Below, one piece after another: positions 8,230-16,374 of a stretch of 64,000 nt of DNA. Source of the stretch: Rikenella microfusus DSM 15922 (GTDB lineage Bacteria; Bacteroidota; Bacteroidia; Bacteroidales; Rikenellaceae); NCBI RefSeq assembly GCF_000427365.1, contig NZ_KE386488.1:1585882-1649881 (forward strand). The letters are read 5' to 3'. The first letter of the stretch is position 1, and every line of letters starts with the position of its first letter. Under the pieces are notes generated by a model that ran no database searches, was not told the DNA's origin, and saw only the letters and a list, made by a program, of their open reading frames with translations. The position numbers were made by a program, and so were the translations under genes.

Positions 8230-9046
8230 TTATTTCCGGGAGAACGGGATACCGACCCGGCAGCAGCTTCGCGACCTGAACGCTTCGTTGCGGCAAGGCG
8301 ACATCCGGCCGCTGCGGACGGAAACGGACGATGCGGAGGAGCCGTCGGAGACCGTGCGGCGGAAGATCGAATACCTGCGCGGTTTCGTGCTGCCGGAACG
8401 GTACGAGGGGCTCGTGCGGCGGCTCCGCTGGCGTACTCGCTATATGGCGGTGTGCCTCGAAGACATCTACTATCCGCACAACGCCAGCGCGGTGATCCGC
8501 AGTGCGGAGGCGTTCGGCTTGCAGGAGGTGCACGCCGTGGAAAATACCGTCCGTTTCGCCCCGAACAAACATATCGTGCGGGGCACCGATCAGTGGATCG
8601 ACCTTCGCAAATGGGACGATACCCCCTCGTTGGTCGCCCATCTGCGGGGGCGGGGCTATCGGATCGTCGTTACGGCCCCGCCCCGGCCGGAAGCCCCGCA
8701 GCGCAACGGCACGCCTTCCGACTTCGACGTTGCCGCCGGGCCTTTCGCCCTCTTTATGGGAACCGAAAAGAGCGGCATTTCGCCGTGGTTGATGGATGAA
8801 GCCGACGCGGTGATTTCGATCCCGATGGTAGGCTTCGCCGAAAGCCTCAATATTTCGGTCTCGGCGGCGATTGCGGCGCAGCGGCTCGCCGAACGTATCC
8901 GCGAGCCGGAGAACGGCGTGGCGTGGGAGCTGGAAGCGGCCGACCGGGACCGGCTGTTGCTGCGCTGGCTCTCCCGTTCGGTACGCGATTGCCGGCGGAT
9001 ACTGGAACGCGGCGGTTTCCCGTCGGAACCCGACGGGAGTTGTTGA
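8198..9046 (+). CDS. TrmH/SpoU-family RNA 2'-O-methyltransferase
   Basis: An AdoMet-dependent enzyme expected to methylate a ribose 2'-OH in tRNA or rRNA. The three SPOUT trefoil-knot motifs are visible: NASAVIRSAEAFG (95-107), ALFMGTEKSGIS (184-195) and IPMVGFAESLNISVSAAI (208-225). The order and spacing resemble TrmH (tRNA Gm18) more than RlmB, but the substrate is inferred. There are 282 residues, with an N-terminal extension of about 75. It overlaps the end of rsgA by 32 bases, so the two RNA-biology genes are cotranscribed. Confidence 0.88.
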   Translation: MTTKTGNTANNYFRENGIPTRQQLRDLNASLRQGDIRPLRTETDDAEEPSETVRRKIEYLRGFVLPERYEGLVRRLRWRTRYMAVCLEDIYYPHNASAVIRSAEAFGLQEVHAVENTVRFAPNKHIVRGTDQWIDLRKWDDTPSLVAHLRGRGYRIVVTAPPRPEAPQRNGTPSDFDVAAGPFALFMGTEKSGISPWLMDEADAVISIPMVGFAESLNISVSAAIAAQRLAERIREPENGVAWELEAADRDRLLLRWLSRSVRDCRRILERGGFPSEPDGSC

Positions 9047-9072
9047 AAAGATACTAACACCGAACCATATAG

Positions 9073-11793
9073 ATGAAATTCTTAGCTATCCCGATGGCTG
9101 CCGCGCTGCTGTGCGGCGGCGTTCTGTCGCCTGTCGCGGCGCAGGAAAAGACGACCAATGCTTTCGACGACCTCAAACGAAGCGGCAGCGTGCAGGAGAG
9201 GGACTCGCCGATGCGCCGCGCCGCTTCGCCGGCGCAGATGGACACCCTGATGAACACGGTGCCGGAGCAGGGCTATTTTTGTTTCGCCGAAGACCGGCTC
9301 AATCCGGTCCGGCGGACGGATTCGCTGCCTGCGGTCTGGATGGCGCGTACGCCCGGCGAGCGGACTGCTTTCGTCGGTGCGGCGGCGCCGGGAGAATTCT
9401 ATACCTGGCAGATCGCCCTGTACGGCCCGTCGTTCCCGCTCGATAATGTGCAGTTGCGGTTTTCCGACTTGCGGAATACGGACAGTAAGGCGGTCATCCC
9501 GGCCGATTCGATCCGTTGCTTCAACCTCGGAGGTACCGACCTGCGGGGACGGCGTTTCACCGAACGGGTCGATGTGCCGCAGGGGAAAGTGCAGAGCCTC
9601 TGGTGCGGTGCGGCGATTCCGGCCGATCTGCCCGCGGGAACCTATGCCGGCGCCGTTACCGTACGGCCCGAGGGGCGCGGAGCGACCCGCATACCGGTCG
9701 CGCTGACCGTAACGGGCGATCCGTTGCCGGACGGGGGTACCGGCGAAGGCTGGCGCATGGCCCGGCTCCGCTGGCTCGATTCGCAGACCGGCGTGGGAGA
9801 AACACCGACGGCGCCGTATGTTCCGGTAACGGTGTCCGCCGATGCCGTCGGTTGGCTGGGCGGCACGTTCCGATTGGGCGCCAGCGGGCTTCCGGCAGCC
9901 ATCGCGACGCATTACGATACGCAGAACCGGTTGGATCCGGCGACGGAGAATGCGGTATTGGCCGCCCCGGTGCGTTTCGTGGTGGAGACGGCGGACGGTA
10001 AAACCGATGTCTTTTCGGCCCGGAACATCCGGCTGGCCAAAGTATCCGGGGGGCGGGCGGAATGGTCGGCTGCCGGCACGAACGGCGATTTGCGGATCGA
10101 GGTATCGGGCTTTATGGAGTTTGACGGCTTCGCCGACCTCAACATCCGCGTGGCGGCGCAAAAGAATACCGCCGTCGAAGATATCCGGCTGGAGGTGCCT
10201 TACACGGCTTATGCTTCCCGTTACATCATGGGGTTGGGACGCCGGGGCGGATTCCGGCACGCGGAGGAGGCCGATATATCGGTCGTGGAAGAAACTTTCA
10301 CCTGGGACACGACCAAACATCAGGATGCTTTGTGGATGGGGAACGTGAACGCGGGTCTCAACCTGAAATTCAAAGACCCGTCGAATTACGAGCGGCCGCT
10401 GGTCAATATCTATTACGGCCTCGGGCGGCTGCGGATGCCGGAGTCGTGGGGTAACGGCGGGAAAGGCGGTATCCGGATCGCCGACCGGGACGACGGCAGC
10501 GTGCTGGTGACGGCGTTCAGCGGGCCGCGGACGCTTACGAAGGGCGAAACGCTGGATTTCGGCGTAGAGATGCTGGTTACGCCGGTCAAGCCGCTGGACA
10601 TGGAACATCATGTGACGGAACGTTTCTACCACTCCAACAGCGACCTGAGCGACTCCTATATTCCGGCGGCCAAGGCGGCGGGGGCCAATTTCATCAATAT
10701 TCACCACAAGAAGGAGATTTATCCCTATATCAACTATCCCTATTTCGATGAGAACGTCGCGGACTTCAAGGCTTTCGCCGACCGTGCCGCGAAAGAAGGG
10801 ATCGGTACCAGGGTCTATTACACCACCCGTGAACTGACGGTCAAGGTTCCGGAAATCTGGGCGCTGCGCAGTCTCGGAAGCGAAGTGATCCACGACGGGC
10901 CGGGCAGGGATGCCCGCACGCTGATCCACCCGAACGGGCCGAATCCGTGGCTGTCGGAAAATTTCGGCGACCATTTCATCCCGGCGTGGTTCAACGCATT
11001 CAAGGAGGGGAAATACAAGGGCGAGATGGACATTTCGGTCATCACCACCCCTGATTCGCGGTGGAACAACTATTACCTGGAAGGGCTGCAATGGATGATC
11101 CGCAACTACGGGCTGCGGGGCGTCTATATCGACGACAGCGCGCTCGACCGCGAGACGCTCAAACGGGCACGCCGGTTGCTGGACGCCGACGGCGTGCGCC
11201 GCCAGATCGATATCCATTCGTGGAACCACATGAACGAGTGGGCCGGATTCGCCAATTCGCTGCATATGTACCTCGACCTGCTGCCTTATGTCGATCGGAC
11301 GTGGATCGGCGAGGGTTTCGGGGCGGACAATACGCCGGATTTCTGGCTGGTCGAGATGTCGGGCATTCCGTTCGGGCTGATGAGCGAAACGCTGGATGCG
11401 CACAACGTTTGGCGGGGCATGGTGTACGGCATGGCGCCGCGTCTGCCCTGGAGCGGCAATCCGGTGCCGCTCTGGAAATTGTGGGATTCGGTGGGGATGA
11501 AGGATGCGGTGATGTACGGCTGGTGGGATCCTTCCGCTCCGGCGACGAGCGATAACGAGCGGGTGAAGGTAACGGTTTACGGGTTGCCGGGCGGCAAGGC
11601 GTTGCTGGCGGTCGCGAACTGGACGGACGAGCCGCAGACGGCTACGCTGACGCTGGACGTTTCCCGTCTGGGATTCGAACCGGTACGCGCGACGCTGCCG
11701 GAAGTCGAAACGTTGCAAACGGCGGGAAATATCGACCTGTCAGTGCCGGTGACGGTCGATGGGAAAAAAGGGATGCTTATTTTAGTCGAATAA
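9073..11793 (+). CDS. Secreted glycoside hydrolase-like protein (DUF6067/GH123-like)
   Basis: A 906-residue exported protein with a signal peptide (residues 1-23, cleavage after PVAA). The N-terminal half is beta-rich, like the carbohydrate-binding/support domains of GH clan enzymes. From about 500 it has a TIM-barrel-like pattern, including INIHHKKEIYPYINYP and GVYIDDSALDRET (about 683-695), which looks like an active-site strand with two Asp. The C-terminus (about 840-906) is a beta-sandwich. I recognise it as resembling proteins annotated DUF6067/GH123-like; the substrate is unknown. It follows the methyltransferase by 26 bases. No SusC/SusD genes are nearby. Confidence 0.6.
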   Translation: MKFLAIPMAAALLCGGVLSPVAAQEKTTNAFDDLKRSGSVQERDSPMRRAASPAQMDTLMNTVPEQGYFCFAEDRLNPVRRTDSLPAVWMARTPGERTAFVGAAAPGEFYTWQIALYGPSFPLDNVQLRFSDLRNTDSKAVIPADSIRCFNLGGTDLRGRRFTERVDVPQGKVQSLWCGAAIPADLPAGTYAGAVTVRPEGRGATRIPVALTVTGDPLPDGGTGEGWRMARLRWLDSQTGVGETPTAPYVPVTVSADAVGWLGGTFRLGASGLPAAIATHYDTQNRLDPATENAVLAAPVRFVVETADGKTDVFSARNIRLAKVSGGRAEWSAAGTNGDLRIEVSGFMEFDGFADLNIRVAAQKNTAVEDIRLEVPYTAYASRYIMGLGRRGGFRHAEEADISVVEETFTWDTTKHQDALWMGNVNAGLNLKFKDPSNYERPLVNIYYGLGRLRMPESWGNGGKGGIRIADRDDGSVLVTAFSGPRTLTKGETLDFGVEMLVTPVKPLDMEHHVTERFYHSNSDLSDSYIPAAKAAGANFINIHHKKEIYPYINYPYFDENVADFKAFADRAAKEGIGTRVYYTTRELTVKVPEIWALRSLGSEVIHDGPGRDARTLIHPNGPNPWLSENFGDHFIPAWFNAFKEGKYKGEMDISVITTPDSRWNNYYLEGLQWMIRNYGLRGVYIDDSALDRETLKRARRLLDADGVRRQIDIHSWNHMNEWAGFANSLHMYLDLLPYVDRTWIGEGFGADNTPDFWLVEMSGIPFGLMSETLDAHNVWRGMVYGMAPRLPWSGNPVPLWKLWDSVGMKDAVMYGWWDPSAPATSDNERVKVTVYGLPGGKALLAVANWTDEPQTATLTLDVSRLGFEPVRATLPEVETLQTAGNIDLSVPVTVDGKKGMLILVE

Positions 11794-11860
11794 CTTCATT
11801 CAGAAATCCGAAATCCTGCGCCATACGGATATCGGATAAGAAATAGCCGGGACATTTCTA

Positions 11861-12013
11861 ATTTACGGTTACAAGTAGTTCCGCGATAGCAGGCGGGCCG
11901 GAGGCCTCCCCACGGTAGGCCCGGTGCCGCTCGGCAGAGGGGGCCGGGCTGCAACTACCCGTGGTCTTTTGGGCGCCCGACCCGAATGAAAAATAATCGC
12001 ACGGTTTAAATAA
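11861..12013 (+). repeat. Family A module, copy A1, with its joints
   Basis: The core (11879-11990) reads CCGCGATAGC, GGCGGGCCGG, CCTCCCCACGG, CCCGGTGCCGCTCGG, GGGCTGCAACTACCC, CGCCCGACCCGAATG. It matches A2 (14,037) directly and A3 (29,312) and A4 (54,953) inverted. Short motifs related to AACCGTACGGTT bound it (11861-11875 and 11992-12013). Confidence 0.8.
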
Positions 12014-12130
12014 GTACGATTTTTATTGATGCGATTCTTCAGAATCGCCGGCTTTCGCGCCCAAGCGGCGTAGCCGCTTCGGGGGGCGCAAAGCCGATAT
12101 TATGGTATTAAACCGTAGGGTTTACATAAG
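12014..12130. repeat. Module G: two nested hairpins between family A/E/F joints
   Basis: Contains the hairpin GCGATTCT-TC-AGAATCGC (12031-12048), then a nested stem in which GGCTTTCGCGCCC pairs with GGGCGCAAAGCC around the inner hairpin AAGCGGC-GTA-GCCGCTT. It ends at a joint-like ATTAAACCGTAGGG (12108-12121). Only one copy was seen. Confidence 0.6.
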
Positions 12131-12140
12131 TACTTTTACC

Positions 12141-12320
12141 GGCTTCTTACATTGGTGTCGAAGTACGGGTAAAGGCTGCTGACCCGGGAATGTGCGATTT
12201 TCCGATCCGACGGGAGTCGGGAACGGGGAATCGCATTCCCAGCGACTTCTTTGCTTTCTTTCTTGGTCACCCCAAAAAGTAAGTGCCCCGCCGACATGAG
12301 GCGTCCGGAGAAACCGAGGT
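12141..12320 (+). repeat. Family F module, copy F1
   Basis: Landmarks are GTCGAAGTACG, a stem GGGAATGTGCGATT pairing with AATCGCATTCCC, and AAAGTAAGTGCCCCGCC. It is the inverted counterpart of F2 (13,716-13,866) across the aminotransferase gene and resembles F3 near 29,582. The predicted reading frame across it is an upstream extension of the aminotransferase frame and is not considered coding. Confidence 0.75.
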
Positions 12321-12370
12321 CCTCGCAGCATAAGCGGGCGAAGAAACACAAACGCCCGTCGGCGAAAGAC

Positions 12371-12415
12371 ATTACAATTAACCGTACGGTGATCGTAAAT
12401 TCGCGGCTGCGAATT
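12371..12415 (+). repeat. A/E/F joint palindrome and hairpin upstream of the aminotransferase gene
   Basis: ATTAACCGTACGGTGAT (12377-12393) is the clearest form of the joint palindrome. It is followed by the hairpin AATTCGC-GGCT-GCGAATT (12398-12415), 39 bases before the ATG at 12455. Confidence 0.55.
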
Positions 12416-12454
12416 GCACGAGCCGTTACAGGCTTTGGAAAGCCAATACATAAA

Positions 12455-13663
12455 ATGGATATACTACGCAAACAATTCCTGCGCCATGTGGGGCAGACTT
12501 CGGATGCGCCGCTGATGATCGAGGTGGCGCGGGCCGAGGGGATCTATTTCTATTCGCCGGCCACGCCGGATTTTCCCGACGGGAAACGGTATGTCGATCT
12601 GGTTTCCGGCGTGTCGGTCAGCAACGTGGGACATGGGAATCCGGAGGTGGTGGAGGCGGTGTGCGCCCAAGCGAGGGATTACATGCACATCATGGTGTAC
12701 GGCGAGATGGTCGAAAGACCGCAGGTGAAATATGCGGCGGCCATCGCTTCGCTGCTGCCGCAGCCGCTGGAGAGCGTCTATTTCGTCAATTCGGGCGCCG
12801 AAGCGGTCGAAGGGGCGCTGAAACTGGCCAAACGCCATACGGGCCGTACGGAAATCGTTTCGTTCTTCGACGCTTACCACGGTTCGACGCACGGGGCGAT
12901 GAGCGTCATGGGGGGAGAGACTTTCGTCGGGGCCTACCGGCCGTTGTTGCCGGATACGCGGAAGCTGCGATTTAACCGTTTCGAAGATTTGGAACGGATT
13001 ACGGACCGGACGGCCTGTGTCCTGGTCGAACCTGTCCAGGGCGAAAGCGGGGTACGTCCGCCGGCGGACGGTTTTCTGGAAGCGCTGCGGAAGCGTTGCA
13101 CGGAAGTCGGGGCCTTGCTGGTTTTCGACGAGATACAGACCGGGTTCGGGCGGAGCGGCGCGATGTTCGCCCTGCTCCGGTACGGGGTGACGCCGGATAT
13201 TGTCTGCCTGGCCAAAGCCTTGGGCGGGGGTATGCCGCTGGGGGCTTTCGTTTCGTCCGCCGCGATCATGGCCGGCCTGCGTAGCGATCCTCCGCTGGGA
13301 CATATCACCACTTTCGGCGGTCATCCGGTTTGCTGTGCGGCGGGGCTGGCCGCGCTGGACTATATTCGGAAGCACGATCTCGCGGCGCAGGCGGAACCGA
13401 AAGGCGCTTTGTTCGAAGCGTTGCTGAAAGACCACCCCGCTGTGGCCGAAATACGCCGTAGCGGGTTGTTGCTGGCGGTGGAACTGGGCGGATCGGAACG
13501 GCTGTTCCGGGCGATGGAGCTGCTCAAGGAGGCCGGTTACCTGTCGGACTGGTTTCTGTTCTGCGATACGGCGTTCCGTATCTCGCCGCCGCTGACGATC
13601 ACCGAAGAACAGATACGAACTTGCTGCGCGGATATCCGCACGAAAGTATTGGACCGACTGTAG
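12455..13663 (+). CDS. Class III PLP-dependent aminotransferase
   Basis: A cytoplasmic transaminase of the acetylornithine/ornithine/GABA aminotransferase fold type I group. From the ATG at 12455 it has 402 residues, beginning MDILRKQFLRHVGQTSD. FVNSGAEAVEGALKLAK marks the cofactor phosphate region; FDEIQTGFGRSG (Asp near 224) and LAKALGGGMPLGAF (K254 predicted to bind PLP) are the family signatures. The frame is open 204 bases upstream but that part is repeat F1. The amino donor is not clear from sequence. No pathway neighbours exist, and the gene is bracketed by inverted F repeats. Confidence 0.9.
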   Translation: MDILRKQFLRHVGQTSDAPLMIEVARAEGIYFYSPATPDFPDGKRYVDLVSGVSVSNVGHGNPEVVEAVCAQARDYMHIMVYGEMVERPQVKYAAAIASLLPQPLESVYFVNSGAEAVEGALKLAKRHTGRTEIVSFFDAYHGSTHGAMSVMGGETFVGAYRPLLPDTRKLRFNRFEDLERITDRTACVLVEPVQGESGVRPPADGFLEALRKRCTEVGALLVFDEIQTGFGRSGAMFALLRYGVTPDIVCLAKALGGGMPLGAFVSSAAIMAGLRSDPPLGHITTFGGHPVCCAAGLAALDYIRKHDLAAQAEPKGALFEALLKDHPAVAEIRRSGLLLAVELGGSERLFRAMELLKEAGYLSDWFLFCDTAFRISPPLTITEEQIRTCCADIRTKVLDRL

Positions 13664-13715
13664 CTATCCGGCGGCATGTCTGTTTTGTGTAGTCCGTTCG
13701 TACCGTGGGGCGCCG

Positions 13716-13866
13716 GCTTCTTCGGATGCCTTATGTAGGCGGGGCACTTACTTTCTTGTGCCCCCAAAAAGAAGGTAAAAAACTCGTCGGGAATGTGCGA
13801 TTCCCCGTTTCCGACCGACATCGGAACGGGAAATCGCATATTTCGGGGCGGCAGTCTCGTACTTCG
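13716..13866 (-). repeat. Family F module, copy F2 (inverted relative to F1)
   Basis: The reverse complement matches F1 along its length: GTCGAAGTACG, a large hairpin around GGGGAATCGCA, AAGTAAGTGCCCCGCC, and GGCATCCGAAGAA. It begins 52 bases after the aminotransferase stop and is followed by modules E1 and A2. Confidence 0.75.
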
Positions 13867-13913
13867 ACTCCAAGGAAGAAGCCGGGAGTACTTTTTAAAC
13901 CTGCTTTTAATTT

Positions 13914-14031
13914 CCAGGCTAAACTCCCGGAGCCAGCGAGGGCCAAACGAGCTTTGCGAGTTGCAGCCCTTCGCCGGGGGTGGCTCCGGGCTGACTAAGG
14001 GAGAACATGGTAATAAACCGTACTGTTAAAA
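13914..14031 (+). repeat. Family E module, copy E1, with its right joint
   Basis: CCAGGCTAAACTCCCGGAGCC... GTTGCAGCCCT... GGTGGCTCCGGGCTGA forms a stem (CCGGAGCCA with TGGCTCCGG). It matches E2 (29,447-29,530, inverted). The joint AATAAACCGTACTGTTAA (14012-14029) links it to A2. Confidence 0.75.
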
Positions 14032-14153
14032 CTAAATTTCCGCGATAGCGGGCGGGCCGGACGCCTCCCCACGGGAGGCCCGCTACCTTCGCACACTCGG
14101 AGCGGTCTCCCGGACGCCCGACCCGAATGAAAAATAACCGTACTGTTATTTAT
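14032..14153 (+). repeat. Family A module, copy A2, with its right joint
   Basis: The core 14037-14128 repeats A1 (CCGCGATAGCGGGCGGGCCGG, shortened: GATAGCGGGCGGGCCGG; then CCTCCCCACGG; CGCCCGACCCGAATGA). The right joint ATAACCGTACTGTTAT (14134-14149) is an almost perfect palindrome. Confidence 0.8.
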
Positions 14154-14159
14154 AAATCC

Positions 14160-14367
14160 GCCCGCCCGTTCCCAGGGATTACGTCAGGTATAGTCGTTAC
14201 GGCGCAAAGGCGATGGAGAAAACATGGCCCGGGCTGAGGCGGCACAATGTATATCAGCCCCTTGCCAATCCATTTTTGAGCATCGTGTCTCCGGCGAACC
14301 TCATAGTCCCGCGTGCCGAGGTTTTCATAGGGCATGCGCATGCCGTTTCCGAAAGCCCGGTGTCCTC
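14160..14367. other. Gene-free stretch between repeat A2 and dnaX
   Basis: A 63-codon frame on the minus strand (14150-14341) has no recognisable homology and runs into the repeat joint, so it is not called. A perfect palindrome GGCATGCGCATGCC lies at 14331-14344. No terminator with a T-run was seen after dnaX. Confidence 0.35.
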
Positions 14368-16251
14368 TTACACAGTCAGATCGAGTTCGTCGCGGAGCTT
14401 CAGAATATTGGGATTCAGATTGACCAGATACTGGAGTTTGTCTTCGGTCGAAACCGGTTTATACTCCTGCTGTACCTCGCTCACTTCGACCGTCACGCCG
14501 ACCGCCGCTCCCGTCAGCGTTCGCAGATCGCGTTCGATTTCCCATTTGGCCTGGTTGATTTCGTCGGCCAGCACCTCGTTCGGTACGGTCACGGTAACCC
14601 GATTCCCCGCAATGGTTTTCGAAGTCAGCGCCGTAGCCAGCCGGGGACGCTGACGTTCGTTCCACAGCCGGATCAGTTCGTCGTATTTCGCCGCGACGGC
14701 ACGCTCGGTCTCTTCGGGACTCATCTGCCGTACCGGGGAGACCGGTTCCGCCGCGACGGAAGCCGCCGACGGCGGAACCGGAACGGCCCGCGGCGAAGGG
14801 ACCTGCAAATTCGTAATGGAAACTCCCGTAACCGACCGTCCTACTGTCGGACGTGCCGCAGGAGAAGAGGGAGGAACCGCGGAAGGGGCCCCGGCCGGAG
14901 TAACGGCAGGCGGCGTCTGCCGTGCCTGCTCGGATACCGGTGCGACGGGCGGTGGCGATGAAACGGATGCCGCCCGCTGCGACGAAACGTCCTGCGTCGG
15001 AACGGAAGCGGAAGAGACCGTCGGAGCCGCTACGACGGGCGTTACCGGCGCAGCCTGGGCAGGAGCCGAGATCGCCGGCATCGGGTATTTCCCGACGCCG
15101 GCCACCAACGCCAGCTCATCCGTCACGGCATCCCCTACATCCTCACCTTTTTTTTTTATACCGCCCAATCCGCAGAGTTTGATCAGGGCCAGCTCCGCAT
15201 GCAGCCGCCTGTTGGTAGCCTGGCGGTAACCCGTGTCGGTCTGCGTCAGCAGGTTGATCGCATTGAACAGGAAACCCGTATCGCACGCCGCCGCCTGCGC
15301 CCGATAACGTTCCGCCACGCGGCCCGTCACCTCCAGCAACGGAGCCGTCTGCGGATTCTTGCATACCAGCAGGTCGCGCATGTGACCGTTCAACCCCGCG
15401 ACGAACAGTTGCCCTTCGAAGCCTCGCCGCAGCACGTTATCGAAAAGGAGAAGCAATTCGGCGTAGTTCCCGGCCAGGATGAGGTCGGTCGCCGCGAAAT
15501 AGGTGTTGTAATCCAACACGTTCAGACTCTCGGCCACTTTGTCGCCCGTCAGCTCCGCTCCGCAGAACGACACGACCCGGTCGAACATGGACAGGGCGTC
15601 CCTCATCCCGCCGTCGGCCCGCTGGGCGATGATATGCAACGCTTCGTCGTCGTAGGCGACCCCCTCGTTGCCGGCGATGTATTGCAGATACTGCACCGTA
15701 TCTTCGACCCGGATCCGGTTGAAGTCGTAACATTGGCAACGCGAAAGGATCGTCGGCAGGATCTTGTGCTTTTCGGTGGTGGCCAGAATGAAAACCGCGT
15801 AGTGCGGCGGTTCTTCCAGTGTTTTGAGGAAAGCGTTGAACGCATTGGCCGACAGCATGTGCACTTCGTCGATGATGTACACGCTGTATTTGCCGACCTG
15901 CGGAGGGATACGCACCTTTTCGGTCAAGGCCCGGATGTCCTCGACGGAATTATTGGATGCGGCGTCCAGCTCGTGTATCGAGAACGAACGCCCTTCGTTG
16001 AAAGCCCGGCAAGATTCGCATTCGCCGCAGGCTTCGTGGTCGGGAGTCGGGTTCATGCAGTTGATCGCCTTGGCGAAAATCCGGGCGCAGGTAGTCTTGC
16101 CCACCCCCCTCGGCCCGGTGAACAGGTAGGCGTGCGCCAATTGCCCGCGGGCGATGGCGTTCTTGAGGGTTTCGGTGATATGGCTCTGCCCGACCACGCT
16201 GCGGAAGGTAGCCGGACGATATTTTCGTGCCGATACGACGAATGGTTCCAT
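14368..16251 (-). CDS. dnaX: DNA polymerase III subunit gamma/tau
   Basis: Clamp-loader ATPase subunit of the replicative polymerase. From the ATG at 16251 it has 627 residues starting MEPFVVSARKYRP. The Walker A motif GPRGVGKTT is at 46-54 and the four zinc-binding cysteines are C65, C75, C78 and C81. DEVHMLS (Walker B) and the SNNSVEDIR segment typical of Bacteroidota follow. A Pro/Ala/Val-rich linker (about 395-510) leads to a C-terminal tau-like domain. The frame extends 13 codons further upstream, but a TATCTTTG box ends 6 bases before this ATG. No frameshift slippery site was recognised. Confidence 0.95.
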   Translation of the reverse strand: MEPFVVSARKYRPATFRSVVGQSHITETLKNAIARGQLAHAYLFTGPRGVGKTTCARIFAKAINCMNPTPDHEACGECESCRAFNEGRSFSIHELDAASNNSVEDIRALTEKVRIPPQVGKYSVYIIDEVHMLSANAFNAFLKTLEEPPHYAVFILATTEKHKILPTILSRCQCYDFNRIRVEDTVQYLQYIAGNEGVAYDDEALHIIAQRADGGMRDALSMFDRVVSFCGAELTGDKVAESLNVLDYNTYFAATDLILAGNYAELLLLFDNVLRRGFEGQLFVAGLNGHMRDLLVCKNPQTAPLLEVTGRVAERYRAQAAACDTGFLFNAINLLTQTDTGYRQATNRRLHAELALIKLCGLGGIKKKGEDVGDAVTDELALVAGVGKYPMPAISAPAQAAPVTPVVAAPTVSSASVPTQDVSSQRAASVSSPPPVAPVSEQARQTPPAVTPAGAPSAVPPSSPAARPTVGRSVTGVSITNLQVPSPRAVPVPPSAASVAAEPVSPVRQMSPEETERAVAAKYDELIRLWNERQRPRLATALTSKTIAGNRVTVTVPNEVLADEINQAKWEIERDLRTLTGAAVGVTVEVSEVQQEYKPVSTEDKLQYLVNLNPNILKLRDELDLTV

Positions 16252-16257
16252 AATGTA

Positions 16258-16265
16258 CAAAGATA
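16258..16265 (-). promoter_or_regulatory. -7 box (TATCTTTG) close to the dnaX start
   Basis: Exact match to TAnnTTTG on the minus strand. Six bases (TACATT) separate it from the ATG at 16251, so the mRNA should be leaderless or nearly so. No -33 TTTG is evident. Confidence 0.55.
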
Positions 16266-16374
16266 ATGAAAGCCGCACGATTTCAGCCACGGTTTTCAGG
16301 AACCGAATCTGAAAAGGGAGGTAAGTACATACGACCTCCCGGGAGAGCGGCCCGGAAAGGGAGGGGCAAGCCGT

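Noticed and set aside
12251-12454. 68-codon upstream extension of the aminotransferase frame
   Set aside because: It is repeat F1 sequence, and the family N-terminus begins at the ATG at 12455.
11861-14153. CRISPR array or insertion sequence
   Set aside because: The repeats are not regularly spaced with unique spacers, and no cas or transposase gene is present.
14150-14341. 63-codon frame between dnaX and repeat A2
   Set aside because: It runs into a repeat joint and resembles no protein I know.
14331-14344. Perfect palindrome GGCATGCGCATGCC as an operator
   Set aside because: It is isolated, beyond the 3' end of dnaX and far from any promoter; palindromes of this length are expected occasionally in GC-rich DNA.
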